A stretch of 9,413 nucleotides of DNA from SMWD01 sp964629475 (GCA_964629475.1 CAZVQW010000041.1:1-9413); one strand, 5' to 3'. Shown: positions 1-7,137, counted from the stretch's first letter. Notes: generated by a model from the letters alone, not told the origin. Numbers and translations: made by a program.

Positions 1-60
1 GCAGAGAAGTTTGACGAAGTTTATCAGCGGGCGAAGCAGAGGCAGAGCGAAAGAAAGTAA
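1..60 (+). CDS. C-terminal end of an unidentified protein (partial)
   Basis: Frame 1 from the first base reads AEKFDEVYQRAKQRQSERK and then TAA. The stretch is charged and helix-prone and reads like a natural protein tail; the second frame is less protein-like and the third stops at once. The gene starts outside the window, so its product cannot be named. It converges on the acyltransferase fusion gene, with 44 bases between the two stop codons and no clear terminator hairpin there. With only 19 codons, a chance open frame cannot be excluded. Confidence 0.45.
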   Translation, partial: AEKFDEVYQRAKQRQSERK

Positions 61-104
61 TTGAGACAGGTTATGGCACGGCTGGACGGAAAGGTCGCCG
101 AGCT

Positions 105-3100
105 TCATGCGAGACATTTCTGCAGTGCAATTTTTTTCGCCTGACCGAAATCGTTCTTGCCGCTGCCGAGTTTTGGAATCTCCTCGACATTGAAGAATTT
201 AGACGGGCGCATCAGCGGGCTCAGTCCGGATTCATCTGTTAACTTTTTCATTTCGTCCACATCGAGGTTTCCCGCAATCAGCAGGATGACCTGTTCGCCT
301 TTCTTTCCATCGGGTATCGAGGTTGCAGCAATTTCGACGTCCTCGGGAATAGATTTATTCAGTTCGGTTTCAATCGCACCCAGGCTGATCATTTCACCGC
401 CGATTTTCGCAAAGCGCGAGTATCGATCGACGATCGTCAGAAAACCGTCTTTGTCCAGGTGCCCTTTATCACCGGTCTTGTACCAGCGCTGACCGTCGAG
501 TTTGACGATCGCTTCTGCGGTTTTCTTCGGATCATGCAAATAGCCCAGCATGACTTGCGAACCACCGAACAAAATCAACCCATCCACACCCATCGGCAGG
601 GTTTCCATGGTTTCAGGATCGACGATACGAAAGCTACCCCCCGGCAGTGGCATGCCGACCGTTCCCCATCGATTCCCGGGCTGCACCGCCCAGTCAGTCG
701 GATTGATTCGATCCGGGATATTGACGCTGGCAACGGGTGTCGTTTCGGTGGTGCCGTATCCTTCGAAGATCTCCTTGTTAAATTTGCGCTGGAACGCTTC
801 CCTGACTTCAGGATGCAATTTTTCCGCCCCGGCAACGACAACGCGCAGGGAGTCGAGCATGAGCGGGTGAATACGACGATTTCGCACAAATAGCCGCAGA
901 AAAGTAGACGTTCCGCAGAAGATACTTGCCTCGTATTTCGCTATTGCCTTGGCAATGGTCAGGGTATCCGTCGGATCCGGATGGAAAACCACGGGGATAT
1001 CCTCGATCAACGGCATCAGTCCGGTTACCGTTAATCCAAAGGCATGAAATATCGGCAGTGTCGAAATAATTGCATCCTGCGCGCGCAGATCCAGAACATC
1101 CGAAACCTGCTTGATGTTCGCCATGAAATTTCGATGGCTCAGCACAATACCTTTTGGCTCGCCTTCGCTGCCGCTGGAAAACAAAATGGCCGCCGGACTC
1201 TCGCTCGTAGTAAATTTTCCGAACATCGAATACAGCCATCTCGACGGCAGCAGCATGGCCGCAATCAATATGAACAGCTTGCCCGCAGCACCAACCTGTG
1301 ACGGCAAATCTTCCAGGTAGTAGACATGCACACGATCGAGTAACTCTGACAGGTCAATTCCACGTCCCTCCAGCTTCCGGACAAAACGTTTCGATGTATA
1401 GATACTGTTGATACACGCCTTGTCGACCGCCGCCTGCATCGCAGCCAGACTGGCTGTGTAATTCAGATTGATGACCGTCTTGCCCAGCAACAAAACCGCC
1501 ATGTTGGTCATGATGCCGGGGGTACTGGTCGGCAGCAGCAGACCGACATTCTGCTCCGGGCTGCGTTTGTGAATCCATCTCGATACAACCATGACGGCCG
1601 TCAATAATTTATAGCCGGACAGCGTCCGGCTGCCATCCGCTTCCACGGTCCAGGTATTCAATCCCCGGCGCTTCGCCGCATGTATAAATGCCAATGGAAT
1701 GGGGTCCAGGGTCCTGGTATAGGTATCCCACGCATCGATCGACAGGTCGAAAACATGTCGCTTCAATTCATGGACCGGAGTTTCCATGGGTAACGGTGTG
1801 CCGAAAGCCACGATGATGTGTCTGCGGACGCGGGTTCTGCGCACTTTCTGCAGCCTGGCGCTTGAATTCGAAAAACGGGTACCCCAGAGACCGCGCAGGT
1901 AAAATGGCACGATAACGCCATCGACACCTTCTATCGCCCGCTCATAACCGGCCCTGAACTCTCCCATCTGACCGCTGCGGCTTAGCATGCCTTCCGGAAA
2001 CAGACAGACGACATGGCCGGCCTTAAGCCATTCATTAACCGTCTCCAGCGCCTCCCGGCTCTGGCCGCTGGAAATAGGTACGACGCCAAATAAATCCAGA
2101 AACCATTTCAGGTACCAACGCTGATAGATCGAGCGGTGCATCACAAAATGCACTAATCGTGGGCAGGCGATTTGTATCATTGCCCAGTCGAGCCAGCTGA
2201 CATGATTACCGAGCAGCAGCACCCCGCCCTGGCTCGGCAAATTCTCGAAGCCGACGACCTCAACCCGGTTCGTGCTGACAAACATCTGTGCAATGACATA
2301 GCGGATCAGCGATTGCGGCAAACGATAGACGGTATAACCCGCCCCTATCAAAGCAACCAGCACCAGGAAATGCAGCAGCCCGATCTCATTGGCGCCAATT
2401 GCTGCGAGAGTCACGGTTAATACCAGGAATCCCAGCATCACGATATTCTGAACCCAGTTATTGCCGGCAAGCACAGTTCCCAGTTCGTCATCCCGGGCAT
2501 GAAACTGGATCAATGCATTAAGCGGAATGATGAACATGCCGCCGAACACGCCGAGCACGAGAAAATCGACAATCAACCACCCAATTGAAGTGATCTGCGC
2601 GATAAAGGCAAGCGTAACGACCACACCCAACGCACCCAGAGGAACCAGGCCGGTTTCGATATGACGCCTGGATGCCTTACCGGCAATCAACGACCCGAAC
2701 ACGATCCCGATACCCGAGCACGCGAGCGTACCCTGGATGACAACGGTATTTTCGATCCCGAGGTTCGCTTTCGCGAATGCCGGAAAAGCGGTGAGTAATG
2801 CCTGCGAAATCCCCCAGAATATCGACAGGCCCACAATGGAAAGCCAGATAGCCTGGTTGCCGAATATCTTGCCGATATTTCCTGCGAGAACCCGTCCGCT
2901 CAGATAAGACCTGACATCGAAAGTCCGGTCTCGACTCTCGATCTCACCCTTCGGTAATAGCAACGCAGAAATCAGTTCCAGCATTGCGCAGGAAACGAGC
3001 ACCCACCCGATCGGCGCAATGGCGCGAAGCAATTCAGCTTCATTGGCATACGAAACGCCCGACAAACGGCGCTCGAATAGTATGGAGAATATTAGAATAC

Positions 3101-3560
3101 CCGCCAGGATCGCAACGATGGTTATCGCCTGAACAATGGCATTTGCAGTCCCGAGGTTTTGTTTGCCGACAAGTTCGCGGATGTACCCATATTTTGCAGG
3201 GGAATAAAAAGCACTCTGCACAGCCAGCAGGAAAGTGATGACGAATGCGAAGCGGAACCATCCAAGGTAATAGGACAGAGTAATCAGCAGCGTCAGGGCA
3301 ACGGCAATGACGGCACTGTATTTGATCACCAGGGGTTTTCGATACTTGTCGGAAAGGTATCCTGAAGGCGAAAAAAGCAGGATGAACGGCAGCAGAATCA
3401 ACGCATTGATAATGGCCGTAAGAATAATCTGCGTCTGGCCGTCATAGATCTTAAAGACGGTATTTTGAATAAGAACCTTGTGACCGAGATCGACGAGCGC
3501 ATTCAGGAAAATAATCAGGATAAACGGAATAAATCCACTCAGTTTTAAAAGTTTATCCAC
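105..3560 (-). CDS. aas: Lysophospholipid flippase / PlsC acyltransferase / acyl-ACP synthetase fusion (LplT-Aas type)
   Basis: This 1151-residue inner-membrane protein joins three activities of lysophospholipid recycling. Residues 1-420 are an MFS-type transporter with about twelve hydrophobic segments, corresponding to LplT, which flips lysophospholipid inward. Residues about 430-620 are a PlsC-type acyltransferase with the HX4D motif (H453, D458) and FPEG (521-524). Residues about 640-1151 are an AMP-forming acyl-ACP synthetase: the P-loop SSGSEGEPKG (795-804), GYGTTE (934-939), TGD (1029-1031) and the probable catalytic lysine K1135 in LGSGKN. A hydrophobic stretch at 761-772 may hold the ligase at the membrane. 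In E. coli, LplT and the two-domain Aas are separate proteins; the three-part fusion is known in other proteobacteria. The start is GTG with AAGGAAG five bases upstream. All key motifs are intact. The domain assignment is secure; the precise acyl donor and lysolipid are inferred from the family. Confidence 0.93.
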   Translation of the reverse strand: MDKLLKLSGFIPFILIIFLNALVDLGHKVLIQNTVFKIYDGQTQIILTAIINALILLPFILLFSPSGYLSDKYRKPLVIKYSAVIAVALTLLITLSYYLGWFRFAFVITFLLAVQSAFYSPAKYGYIRELVGKQNLGTANAIVQAITIVAILAGILIFSILFERRLSGVSYANEAELLRAIAPIGWVLVSCAMLELISALLLPKGEIESRDRTFDVRSYLSGRVLAGNIGKIFGNQAIWLSIVGLSIFWGISQALLTAFPAFAKANLGIENTVVIQGTLACSGIGIVFGSLIAGKASRRHIETGLVPLGALGVVVTLAFIAQITSIGWLIVDFLVLGVFGGMFIIPLNALIQFHARDDELGTVLAGNNWVQNIVMLGFLVLTVTLAAIGANEIGLLHFLVLVALIGAGYTVYRLPQSLIRYVIAQMFVSTNRVEVVGFENLPSQGGVLLLGNHVSWLDWAMIQIACPRLVHFVMHRSIYQRWYLKWFLDLFGVVPISSGQSREALETVNEWLKAGHVVCLFPEGMLSRSGQMGEFRAGYERAIEGVDGVIVPFYLRGLWGTRFSNSSARLQKVRRTRVRRHIIVAFGTPLPMETPVHELKRHVFDLSIDAWDTYTRTLDPIPLAFIHAAKRRGLNTWTVEADGSRTLSGYKLLTAVMVVSRWIHKRSPEQNVGLLLPTSTPGIMTNMAVLLLGKTVINLNYTASLAAMQAAVDKACINSIYTSKRFVRKLEGRGIDLSELLDRVHVYYLEDLPSQVGAAGKLFILIAAMLLPSRWLYSMFGKFTTSESPAAILFSSGSEGEPKGIVLSHRNFMANIKQVSDVLDLRAQDAIISTLPIFHAFGLTVTGLMPLIEDIPVVFHPDPTDTLTIAKAIAKYEASIFCGTSTFLRLFVRNRRIHPLMLDSLRVVVAGAEKLHPEVREAFQRKFNKEIFEGYGTTETTPVASVNIPDRINPTDWAVQPGNRWGTVGMPLPGGSFRIVDPETMETLPMGVDGLILFGGSQVMLGYLHDPKKTAEAIVKLDGQRWYKTGDKGHLDKDGFLTIVDRYSRFAKIGGEMISLGAIETELNKSIPEDVEIAATSIPDGKKGEQVILLIAGNLDVDEMKKLTDESGLSPLMRPSKFFNVEEIPKLGSGKNDFGQAKKIALQKCLA

Positions 3561-3565
3561 TGCAT

Positions 3566-3572
3566 CTTCCTT
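3566..3572 (-). promoter_or_regulatory. Ribosome binding site of the LplT-Aas fusion gene
   Basis: The minus strand reads AAGGAAG five bases before a GTG codon. This supports the GTG at 3560 as the start; a nearby ATG at 3565 is in another frame. Confidence 0.6.
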
Positions 3573-3591
3573 AAACGACTACAGGAAAACA

Positions 3592-3604
3592 GACACCTGA
3601 CACC
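3592..3604. repeat. Tandem GACACC word in the aas leader
   Basis: GACACC occurs twice with one T between (GACACCTGACACC on the plus strand; GGTGTCAGGTGTC in the aas transcript). It lies just after the predicted transcription start. The same word forms inverted repeats at 4268-4306 and 6333-6357. Its function is unknown. Confidence 0.5.
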
Positions 3605-3616
3605 GATACTCCCCCA

Positions 3617-3645
3617 TTTATAATCGCCAACCGCTCGAATGACAA
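3617..3645 (-). promoter_or_regulatory. Sigma70 promoter of the LplT-Aas fusion gene
   Basis: On the minus strand, TTGTCA (3645-3640, five of six matches to the -35 consensus) is followed after exactly 17 bases by TATAAA (3622-3617, five of six to the -10 consensus). Transcription would start near 3610, giving a leader of about 50 bases. The gene therefore probably has its own constitutive promoter and does not depend on the gene upstream, which ends in a strong terminator. Confidence 0.65.
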
Positions 3646-3686
3646 ACCGTGGCGCATCGTCGCTCGCTGCTCCGAGAAACCTGGCT

Positions 3687-3717
3687 AAAAAAAAGGGCGG
3701 CCATCCGGCCGCCCTTT
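3687..3717 (-). terminator. Rho-independent terminator of the exported barrel-protein gene
   Basis: On the minus strand a perfect 11-bp stem, AAAGGGCGGCC paired with GGCCGCCCTTT around a four-base GGAT loop, runs into a tract of eight T (3694-3687, the first three in the stem). It begins 24 bases after the stop codon at 3742, so it ends that transcript and isolates it from aas. Confidence 0.9.
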
Positions 3718-3741
3718 ATTCATCAACTCATGCCAGCCGGG

Positions 3742-4179
3742 TTACCTGAACTTCACTTCCTGTGCCGTCAATCCGCCGCGCAGTGTCCTGAGCGCTTCGC
3801 GATCGACATTTGCTACTTCCGCCATCTCGACCGAGCCCATGATCTCTTCAGACAGATTCTCGAAGTATTCGGTTCCCTTGTCGAAGGCAGCCCAGTTCTT
3901 GTATTCAATGAGAAATATCACGTCCGGCTCGCCGTCTCGTGGTACCGGAACCTGCAGGACGTGGTAAGAAAGGATGTCGCCATCTTCCATCTCCCGCTCG
4001 GTGAATACGCGCCAGACATTGTTCAGATCACTCATATAGTCGTTGAACTTACCGGGCTTGGTCTCTGCATAACCAATAGCCCACACACTGCCGTCATCCC
4101 ACACACGCTAGCCTGCCTGCACACCGCCGACGATCATCAGGCAGGCAAGAATTGTCAAAATGCACTTAATAGGGGTCAT
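3742..4179 (-). pseudogene. Exported dimeric alpha/beta-barrel-like protein, interrupted by an in-frame TAG
   Basis: An ATG at 4179, with GGAG about ten bases upstream, opens a 23-codon stretch MTPIKCILTILACLMIVGGV followed by QAG. This is a good Sec signal peptide: a lysine, a hydrophobic core and a small-residue cleavage site. Codon 24 is TAG (4110-4108). The same frame then continues for 121 codons as RVWDDGSVWAIGYAETKPGK to the TAA at 3742. The downstream part has the look of a small alpha/beta-barrel protein (antibiotic-monooxygenase or stress-response barrel type) and ends DREALRTLRGGLTAQEVKFR. No frameshift is seen. A single C-to-T change in CAG (Gln) would explain the stop. A GTG at 4104, two codons after the stop, could restart translation but would give a protein without a signal peptide, and no good ribosome site precedes it. 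The family resemblance and function are uncertain; the two-part reading frame is directly visible. Confidence 0.75.
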
Positions 4180-4201
4180 GCTTTATTTCTCCATTGTTAT
4201 T

Positions 4202-4220
4202 AATAATGTGAATCATTCGT
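4202..4220. promoter_or_regulatory. Possible Fur-like operator upstream of the exported barrel-protein gene
   Basis: The plus strand reads AATAATGTGAATCATTCGT. By hand it matches the Fur 19-mer consensus at 13 positions, including the core ATAATG and AATCATT. It sits 23 to 41 bases before the ATG at 4179, where a repressor could block transcription or its start. AT-rich DNA gives such matches by chance fairly often, so this is only a candidate. Confidence 0.28.
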
Positions 4221-4238
4221 ATATTTGATCACGGGCCG

Positions 4239-4244
4239 ACTATA
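4239..4244 (-). promoter_or_regulatory. Possible -10 element for the exported barrel-protein gene
   Basis: The minus strand reads TATAGT (five of six to consensus). The best -35 at a suitable distance is poor (TTCGTA, 18 bases upstream), so the site is weak or needs an activator. Confidence 0.25.
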
Positions 4245-4267
4245 ACGCTTCGATAATAAAAGTACGA

Positions 4268-4306
4268 ATAGTCAGCAATTGGTGTCTGACACCAATTGCT
4301 GACTAT
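4268..4306. repeat. Perfect 19-bp inverted repeat overlapping the lrp stop codon
   Basis: Two 19-base arms (4268-4286 and 4288-4306) are exact reverse complements around one central base. The middle reads GGTGTCTGACACC. The right arm contains the TAG stop (4305-4303) of the Lrp-family gene. In RNA it would form a long hairpin at the 3' end of that transcript. The following minus-strand sequence, TCGTACTTTTATT, is only moderately U-rich, so it may end or protect the transcript without being a classical terminator. It could also be a mobile repeat insertion. Confidence 0.85.
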
Positions 4307-4791
4307 CTATTGCCCACCGGCAGCACGCTAGACTCACGTACGGTGCGCAATGTGAAGTTCGACTGCACACGCGACACACCGGGCAACCGGGTCAGTTTCT
4401 GGCTATGAATGCGTTCGAAGTCGGCCGTATCGGCGACGACGACGCGTAACAGGTAGTCGAAGTTACCCGTCATCAGGTAGCACTCCATGATCTCGGGCAC
4501 CTGTTGCACGGCGGCCTCGAAGGCTTCGAGATCCCGCTGATCCTGCTGCTGCAGGGTGATATTGATGAACACGTTACCAGGCAAACCAGCGCGTGCCTGG
4601 TTGATGCGAGCCGAATAGCCTTCGATCAGCCCGACCTGCTCCAGCGCCCGAACCCGGCGCAACGTGGCCGATTCGGACAGGCTGATGTGCTCCGCCAGTT
4701 CCACATTGCTCATGCGCCCATCCGTTTGCAGTGCACGCAGAATGGCATGATCATAGGAGTCTAATGTTATTTGTCGCTGTTCCTTGCTCAT
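4303..4791 (-). CDS. Lrp/AsnC-family transcriptional regulator, probable regulator of ald
   Basis: The 162-residue product has the family's usual length and two-domain plan. An N-terminal winged helix-turn-helix (about residues 12-60, with SNVELAEHISLSESATLRRVRALEQ) binds DNA; a C-terminal RAM domain (about 75-150, with MECYLMTGNFDYLLRVVV and LPGVSRVQSNFTLRTV) binds an amino acid and forms oligomers. I chose the ATG at 4791 because MSKEQRQITLDSYDHAILRA matches where such proteins begin; the open frame extends to 4884, but that extension lacks regulator-like sequence. No strong ribosome site is visible. It is divergent from ald with 126 bases between starts. In this arrangement (AldR, BkdR and relatives) the regulator usually controls the dehydrogenase in response to alanine or leucine; the effector here is inferred. 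Its stop codon lies in a large inverted repeat. Confidence 0.9.
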   Translation of the reverse strand: MSKEQRQITLDSYDHAILRALQTDGRMSNVELAEHISLSESATLRRVRALEQVGLIEGYSARINQARAGLPGNVFINITLQQQDQRDLEAFEAAVQQVPEIMECYLMTGNFDYLLRVVVADTADFERIHSQKLTRLPGVSRVQSNFTLRTVRESSVLPVGNR

Positions 4792-4821
4792 TAAGTGATA
4801 ATAACGCAATTTTCTGTCTAT

Positions 4822-4850
4822 TTTTAACTTACCTGTGCATAAATTCGCAA
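4822..4850 (-). promoter_or_regulatory. Possible promoter of the Lrp-family regulator
   Basis: On the minus strand, TTGCGA (4850-4845) and TTAAAA (4827-4822) lie 17 bases apart. Each matches its sigma70 element only partly. The site sits in the 126-base divergent region where Lrp-type binding to control both genes would be expected; no convincing operator was identified by eye. Confidence 0.3.
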
Positions 4851-4903
4851 GTGTTGCCCGGCTTTTCGTATTACCCTGTATCAATTAATGGACCCAACGC
4901 CCC

Positions 4904-4909
4904 GGGAGG
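4904..4909 (+). promoter_or_regulatory. Ribosome binding site of ald
   Basis: GGGAGG lies eight bases before the ATG at 4918. It decides the start: an in-frame ATG at 4888 lies upstream of this site and would add ten residues not found in the family. Confidence 0.8.
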
Positions 4910-4917
4910 CAACAACA

Positions 4918-6015
4918 ATGAAAATTGGTGTACCAAAAGAGATCAAGATTCTGGAAAACCGCGTGGGTCTGGTGCCCGGTAGCGTCAAGGAACTGACCGC
5001 TGCGGGCCATGAAGTCATCATGGAAACCAAAGCCGGCGCCGGAATCGGCTTCAGTGACCGGGACTATGAAAACGTGGGCGCACGGATCGCAGCCCAGGCG
5101 GCCGATGTTTTTGCCGAAGCCGACATGATCGTCAAGGTCAAAGAACCGCAGCTACAGGAGTGTCGCATGCTGCGGTCCGACCAGGTGCTGTTCACTTACC
5201 TGCACCTCGCCGCTGATCCGGCCCAGGCCGCTGCACTCTGCGAGTCAGGTACAACGGCGATCGCGTATGAAACTGTGACCGCACCCGATGGTTCGCTGCC
5301 GCTGCTGACACCGATGAGCGAAGTCGCCGGGCGCATGTCGATCCAGGTCGGCGCGAACTGTCTGCAAAAAGCCAATGGCGGTTCCGGCATTCTGCTCGGC
5401 GGCGTTCCCGGTGTTGCACCGGCAAACGTCACGATTCTCGGTGGCGGCGTTGCCGGCACCAATGCCGCCATCATGGCCATGGGCATGCGCGCCAACGTGA
5501 CGGTAGTAGACAAATCTGTCAAACGTCTGCGTGAGTTATCGACCCAATATGGCAGCGCACTGACAACCGCCTATGCCACGCGCGATACCGTCGATTCGCT
5601 GGCGCGCGAATCAGATCTCATAGTCGGTGCCGTGCTGGTGGCGGGTGCTGAAGCGCCGAAGTTACTGTCCCGTGAAAATATCGCCGCCATGCGGCCCGGC
5701 TCGGTCGTTGTCGATATTTCGATTGACCAGGGCGGTTGTTTTGAAACCAGCAAACCCACAACGCATGCCGAGCCGACCTATGTCGTCGACGATGTGGTCC
5801 ATTACTGCGTGACCAACATGCCAGGCGCCGTGCCGCGCACGTCCGCTTTCGCACTGAATAACGCCACTCTGCCGTTCGTCAAAGCGCTGGCCGGCGAAGG
5901 CTGGGAGCGTGCCTGTGCAAACGATCCGCACCTGGCGAAAGGACTCAACGTACATGCAGGCAAGATCTGCCATCCCGCCGTTGCCGCAGCGCTGAGCACC
6001 GATACGGCGGCCTGA
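4918..6015 (+). CDS. ald: Alanine dehydrogenase
   Basis: The 365-residue cytoplasmic enzyme oxidatively deaminates L-alanine to pyruvate and ammonia with NAD+, and can run in reverse. It begins MKIGVPKEIKILENRVGLVP, as is typical. Substrate and catalytic residues known from the family are in the expected places: R15, K75, H96 and D270. The Rossmann nucleotide site is ILGGGVAGTNAA (173-184), with acidic D198 after the next strand. MPGAVPRTSAFALNNATLPF (301-320) is another family hallmark. Length is close to the usual 370 or so. It stands alone, divergent from the Lrp-family gene, and probably serves use of alanine as carbon and nitrogen source. A candidate promoter in 4854-4884 is too weak to annotate firmly. 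Confidence 0.96.
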   Translation: MKIGVPKEIKILENRVGLVPGSVKELTAAGHEVIMETKAGAGIGFSDRDYENVGARIAAQAADVFAEADMIVKVKEPQLQECRMLRSDQVLFTYLHLAADPAQAAALCESGTTAIAYETVTAPDGSLPLLTPMSEVAGRMSIQVGANCLQKANGGSGILLGGVPGVAPANVTILGGGVAGTNAAIMAMGMRANVTVVDKSVKRLRELSTQYGSALTTAYATRDTVDSLARESDLIVGAVLVAGAEAPKLLSRENIAAMRPGSVVVDISIDQGGCFETSKPTTHAEPTYVVDDVVHYCVTNMPGAVPRTSAFALNNATLPFVKALAGEGWERACANDPHLAKGLNVHAGKICHPAVAAALSTDTAA

Positions 6016-6045
6016 GTCGCCTGTAACAGGTGCGGGAACAACCGA

Positions 6046-6068
6046 CTGTAGGAGCGGATTTAAATGCC
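6046..6068. repeat. Possible half of a REP-like element
   Basis: CTGTAGGAGCGGATTTAAAT resembles the left half of the TGTAGGAGCGG repeats common between genes in Pseudomonas, Xanthomonas and related bacteria. The matching right half (a CCGC-type arm) is not seen, so it is either a decayed copy or chance. Confidence 0.3.
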
Positions 6069-6129
6069 CCCAAATTTATTTATTGCGTTTCCGGGCAGAT
6101 TCGTTACCGTGACTAACCACCCGGTGCTG

Positions 6130-6135
6130 TATAAT
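6130..6135 (+). promoter_or_regulatory. Perfect -10 element next to the small membrane protein gene
   Basis: TATAAT lies with seven bases between it and the ATG at 6143. A -35 is poor (GTGACT with 15-base spacing, four of six). Transcription from here would start almost on the ATG and give a leaderless or nearly leaderless message. Confidence 0.4.
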
Positions 6136-6142
6136 CAGGTCC

Positions 6143-6313
6143 ATGAACGAGCAACAGATGCGCGCCGATATCTATCTCAAGCTTGCCCAGGCCCAACTGG
6201 CGGCGGCGGAAGAATTGCTGGCAATCAAGAAAGTCCGCTGGTATGAAGTCATCATCTTCGGCGGGGCGGGCATCACGATCGGGCTCGCGCTTGCGAAAAT
6301 CTTTGCTCTCTAG
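6143..6313 (+). CDS. Small single-pass membrane protein, 56 residues, function unknown
   Basis: Translation gives MNEQQMRADIYLKLAQAQLA, then an AAAEELLAIKKVRWYE segment, then a hydrophobic stretch VIIFGGAGITIGLALAKIFAL to a TAG. The N-terminal 35 residues look like a charged or amphipathic helix. Residues about 36-56 form one transmembrane segment with glycines, preceded by positive residues (KK, R) that favour a cytoplasmic N terminus. It lies 127 bases after ald on the same strand. The only ribosome-site-like sequence is a short AGG close to the start. The internal ATG at codon 6 is an alternative start. I do not recognise the family; the clean soluble-helix-plus-membrane-anchor pattern is the argument that it is real. 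Confidence 0.65.
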   Translation: MNEQQMRADIYLKLAQAQLAAAEELLAIKKVRWYEVIIFGGAGITIGLALAKIFAL

Positions 6314-6332
6314 AGGCCTGACCTGACAGGTT

Positions 6333-6357
6333 GGTGTCAGGAACAGCTTCTGACACC
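6333..6357. repeat. GGTGTCAG/CTGACACC hairpin between converging genes
   Basis: Eight-base arms (6333-6340 and 6350-6357) pair around a nine-base loop. It lies between the small membrane protein gene and the 3' end of bufC, where it could stop or protect both converging transcripts. Neither side has a strong U tract. The arms share their word with the repeats at 3592-3604 and 4268-4306. Confidence 0.6.
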
Positions 6358-6366
6358 GGATGCGTT

Positions 6367-7137
6367 TTATTTCGCGATCAACCCTTCAGTCACCCACTGA
6401 TTGAGTTGGCCCGCCATCGTGGCCGGCACCGCTTCTGCATCCAGCCATTCGCATAGACCGGCGCACACGCCGGCGAAATCCTCGCCGTCGGCAAACAAAT
6501 CCATCGCCCCGGCTTCGATCTCATCCAGCGAACGCCAGTACACGGTAATATCGCGGCGCCAGACCGCCCATGGTTCCGGTTGCTCGAGCCTGACCGGTTG
6601 CGGTACCGACTCTTCTGCATTGATCGCGCGCCAGATCGGCCCGATGTTCCAGTCGAACCGCGATCGTTGTAGCGACGGATGAAATCGCAGTTTTAATGCG
6701 GGCCAATCGTCGGCCGGCAACGCACCCAGATCATCGAGCGTCATCGCATCGGTGTTCGCGGCATCGAATGCCAGACCTCGCGCCCATTCAAATCGAGCCA
6801 TCTCGGCCAGGTACGGTCGCCAGGCCGTCTCGCTGTCCGTCACGAGGAACTCGGCGAAATGCCGGCCAAACTGACGTACGTTGGGATGCTGCGACGGATG
6901 TTCATCGAGGTAGCGCAAGCCGAGCGCATCGAATTCTTCAGCGCTCAGTATTCCGCATAATCCGCGGAAGTCACCGCGCAGGACTTCGAGCAGGCGCAAC
7001 CGGTAAGCCTCGTAATAAACACCCAGTCGTTCCTCGGCTGAAGCGGCCGCGTTACCGACGAATGCCGGCACAACAGCATCGTCACCACTGACGACGTGGC
7101 TCTGAAACAATGACTGCAGGTTCGCAAGTGCCGTCAT
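6367..7137 (-). CDS. bufC: BufC/HvfC-type bufferin maturation partner (DUF2063)
   Basis: The 256-residue protein belongs to the DUF2063 family, labelled in databases as putative DNA-binding but now regarded as the partner of MNIO enzymes. The N-terminal helical domain has the family's typical segments: RLGVYYEAYRLRLLEVLRGD (37-56) and HPSQHPNVRQFGRHFAEFL (80-98), followed by RPYLAEMARFEWARG near 106-120. In characterised systems such partners bind the precursor peptide and hand it to the oxidase; that role is inferred here. Its ATG overlaps the bufB stop by four bases (ATGA), so the two are translationally coupled. It is the last gene of the operon; a GACACC hairpin lies just downstream. Confidence 0.88.
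   Translation of the reverse strand: MTALANLQSLFQSHVVSGDDAVVPAFVGNAAASAEERLGVYYEAYRLRLLEVLRGDFRGLCGILSAEEFDALGLRYLDEHPSQHPNVRQFGRHFAEFLVTDSETAWRPYLAEMARFEWARGLAFDAANTDAMTLDDLGALPADDWPALKLRFHPSLQRSRFDWNIGPIWRAINAEESVPQPVRLEQPEPWAVWRRDITVYWRSLDEIEAGAMDLFADGEDFAGVCAGLCEWLDAEAVPATMAGQLNQWVTEGLIAK

Noticed and set aside
808..1239. Long open frames on both strands inside the fusion gene
   Set aside because: They lie in other frames of a strongly conserved coding region and show no domain motif or ribosome site.
3649..4203. A 184-codon open frame on the plus strand
   Set aside because: It is antisense to the exported barrel-protein gene, crosses its terminator hairpin, and its sequence is not protein-like.
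4792..4884. N-terminal extension of the Lrp-family regulator
   Set aside because: The extra 31 residues do not resemble family sequence and would cover the divergent promoter region.
6064..6246. A 60-codon plus-strand open frame after ald
   Set aside because: It overlaps the small membrane protein gene in another frame, and its proline- and glycine-rich end looks like a frame shadow; the 6143 frame has a clear anchor segment.
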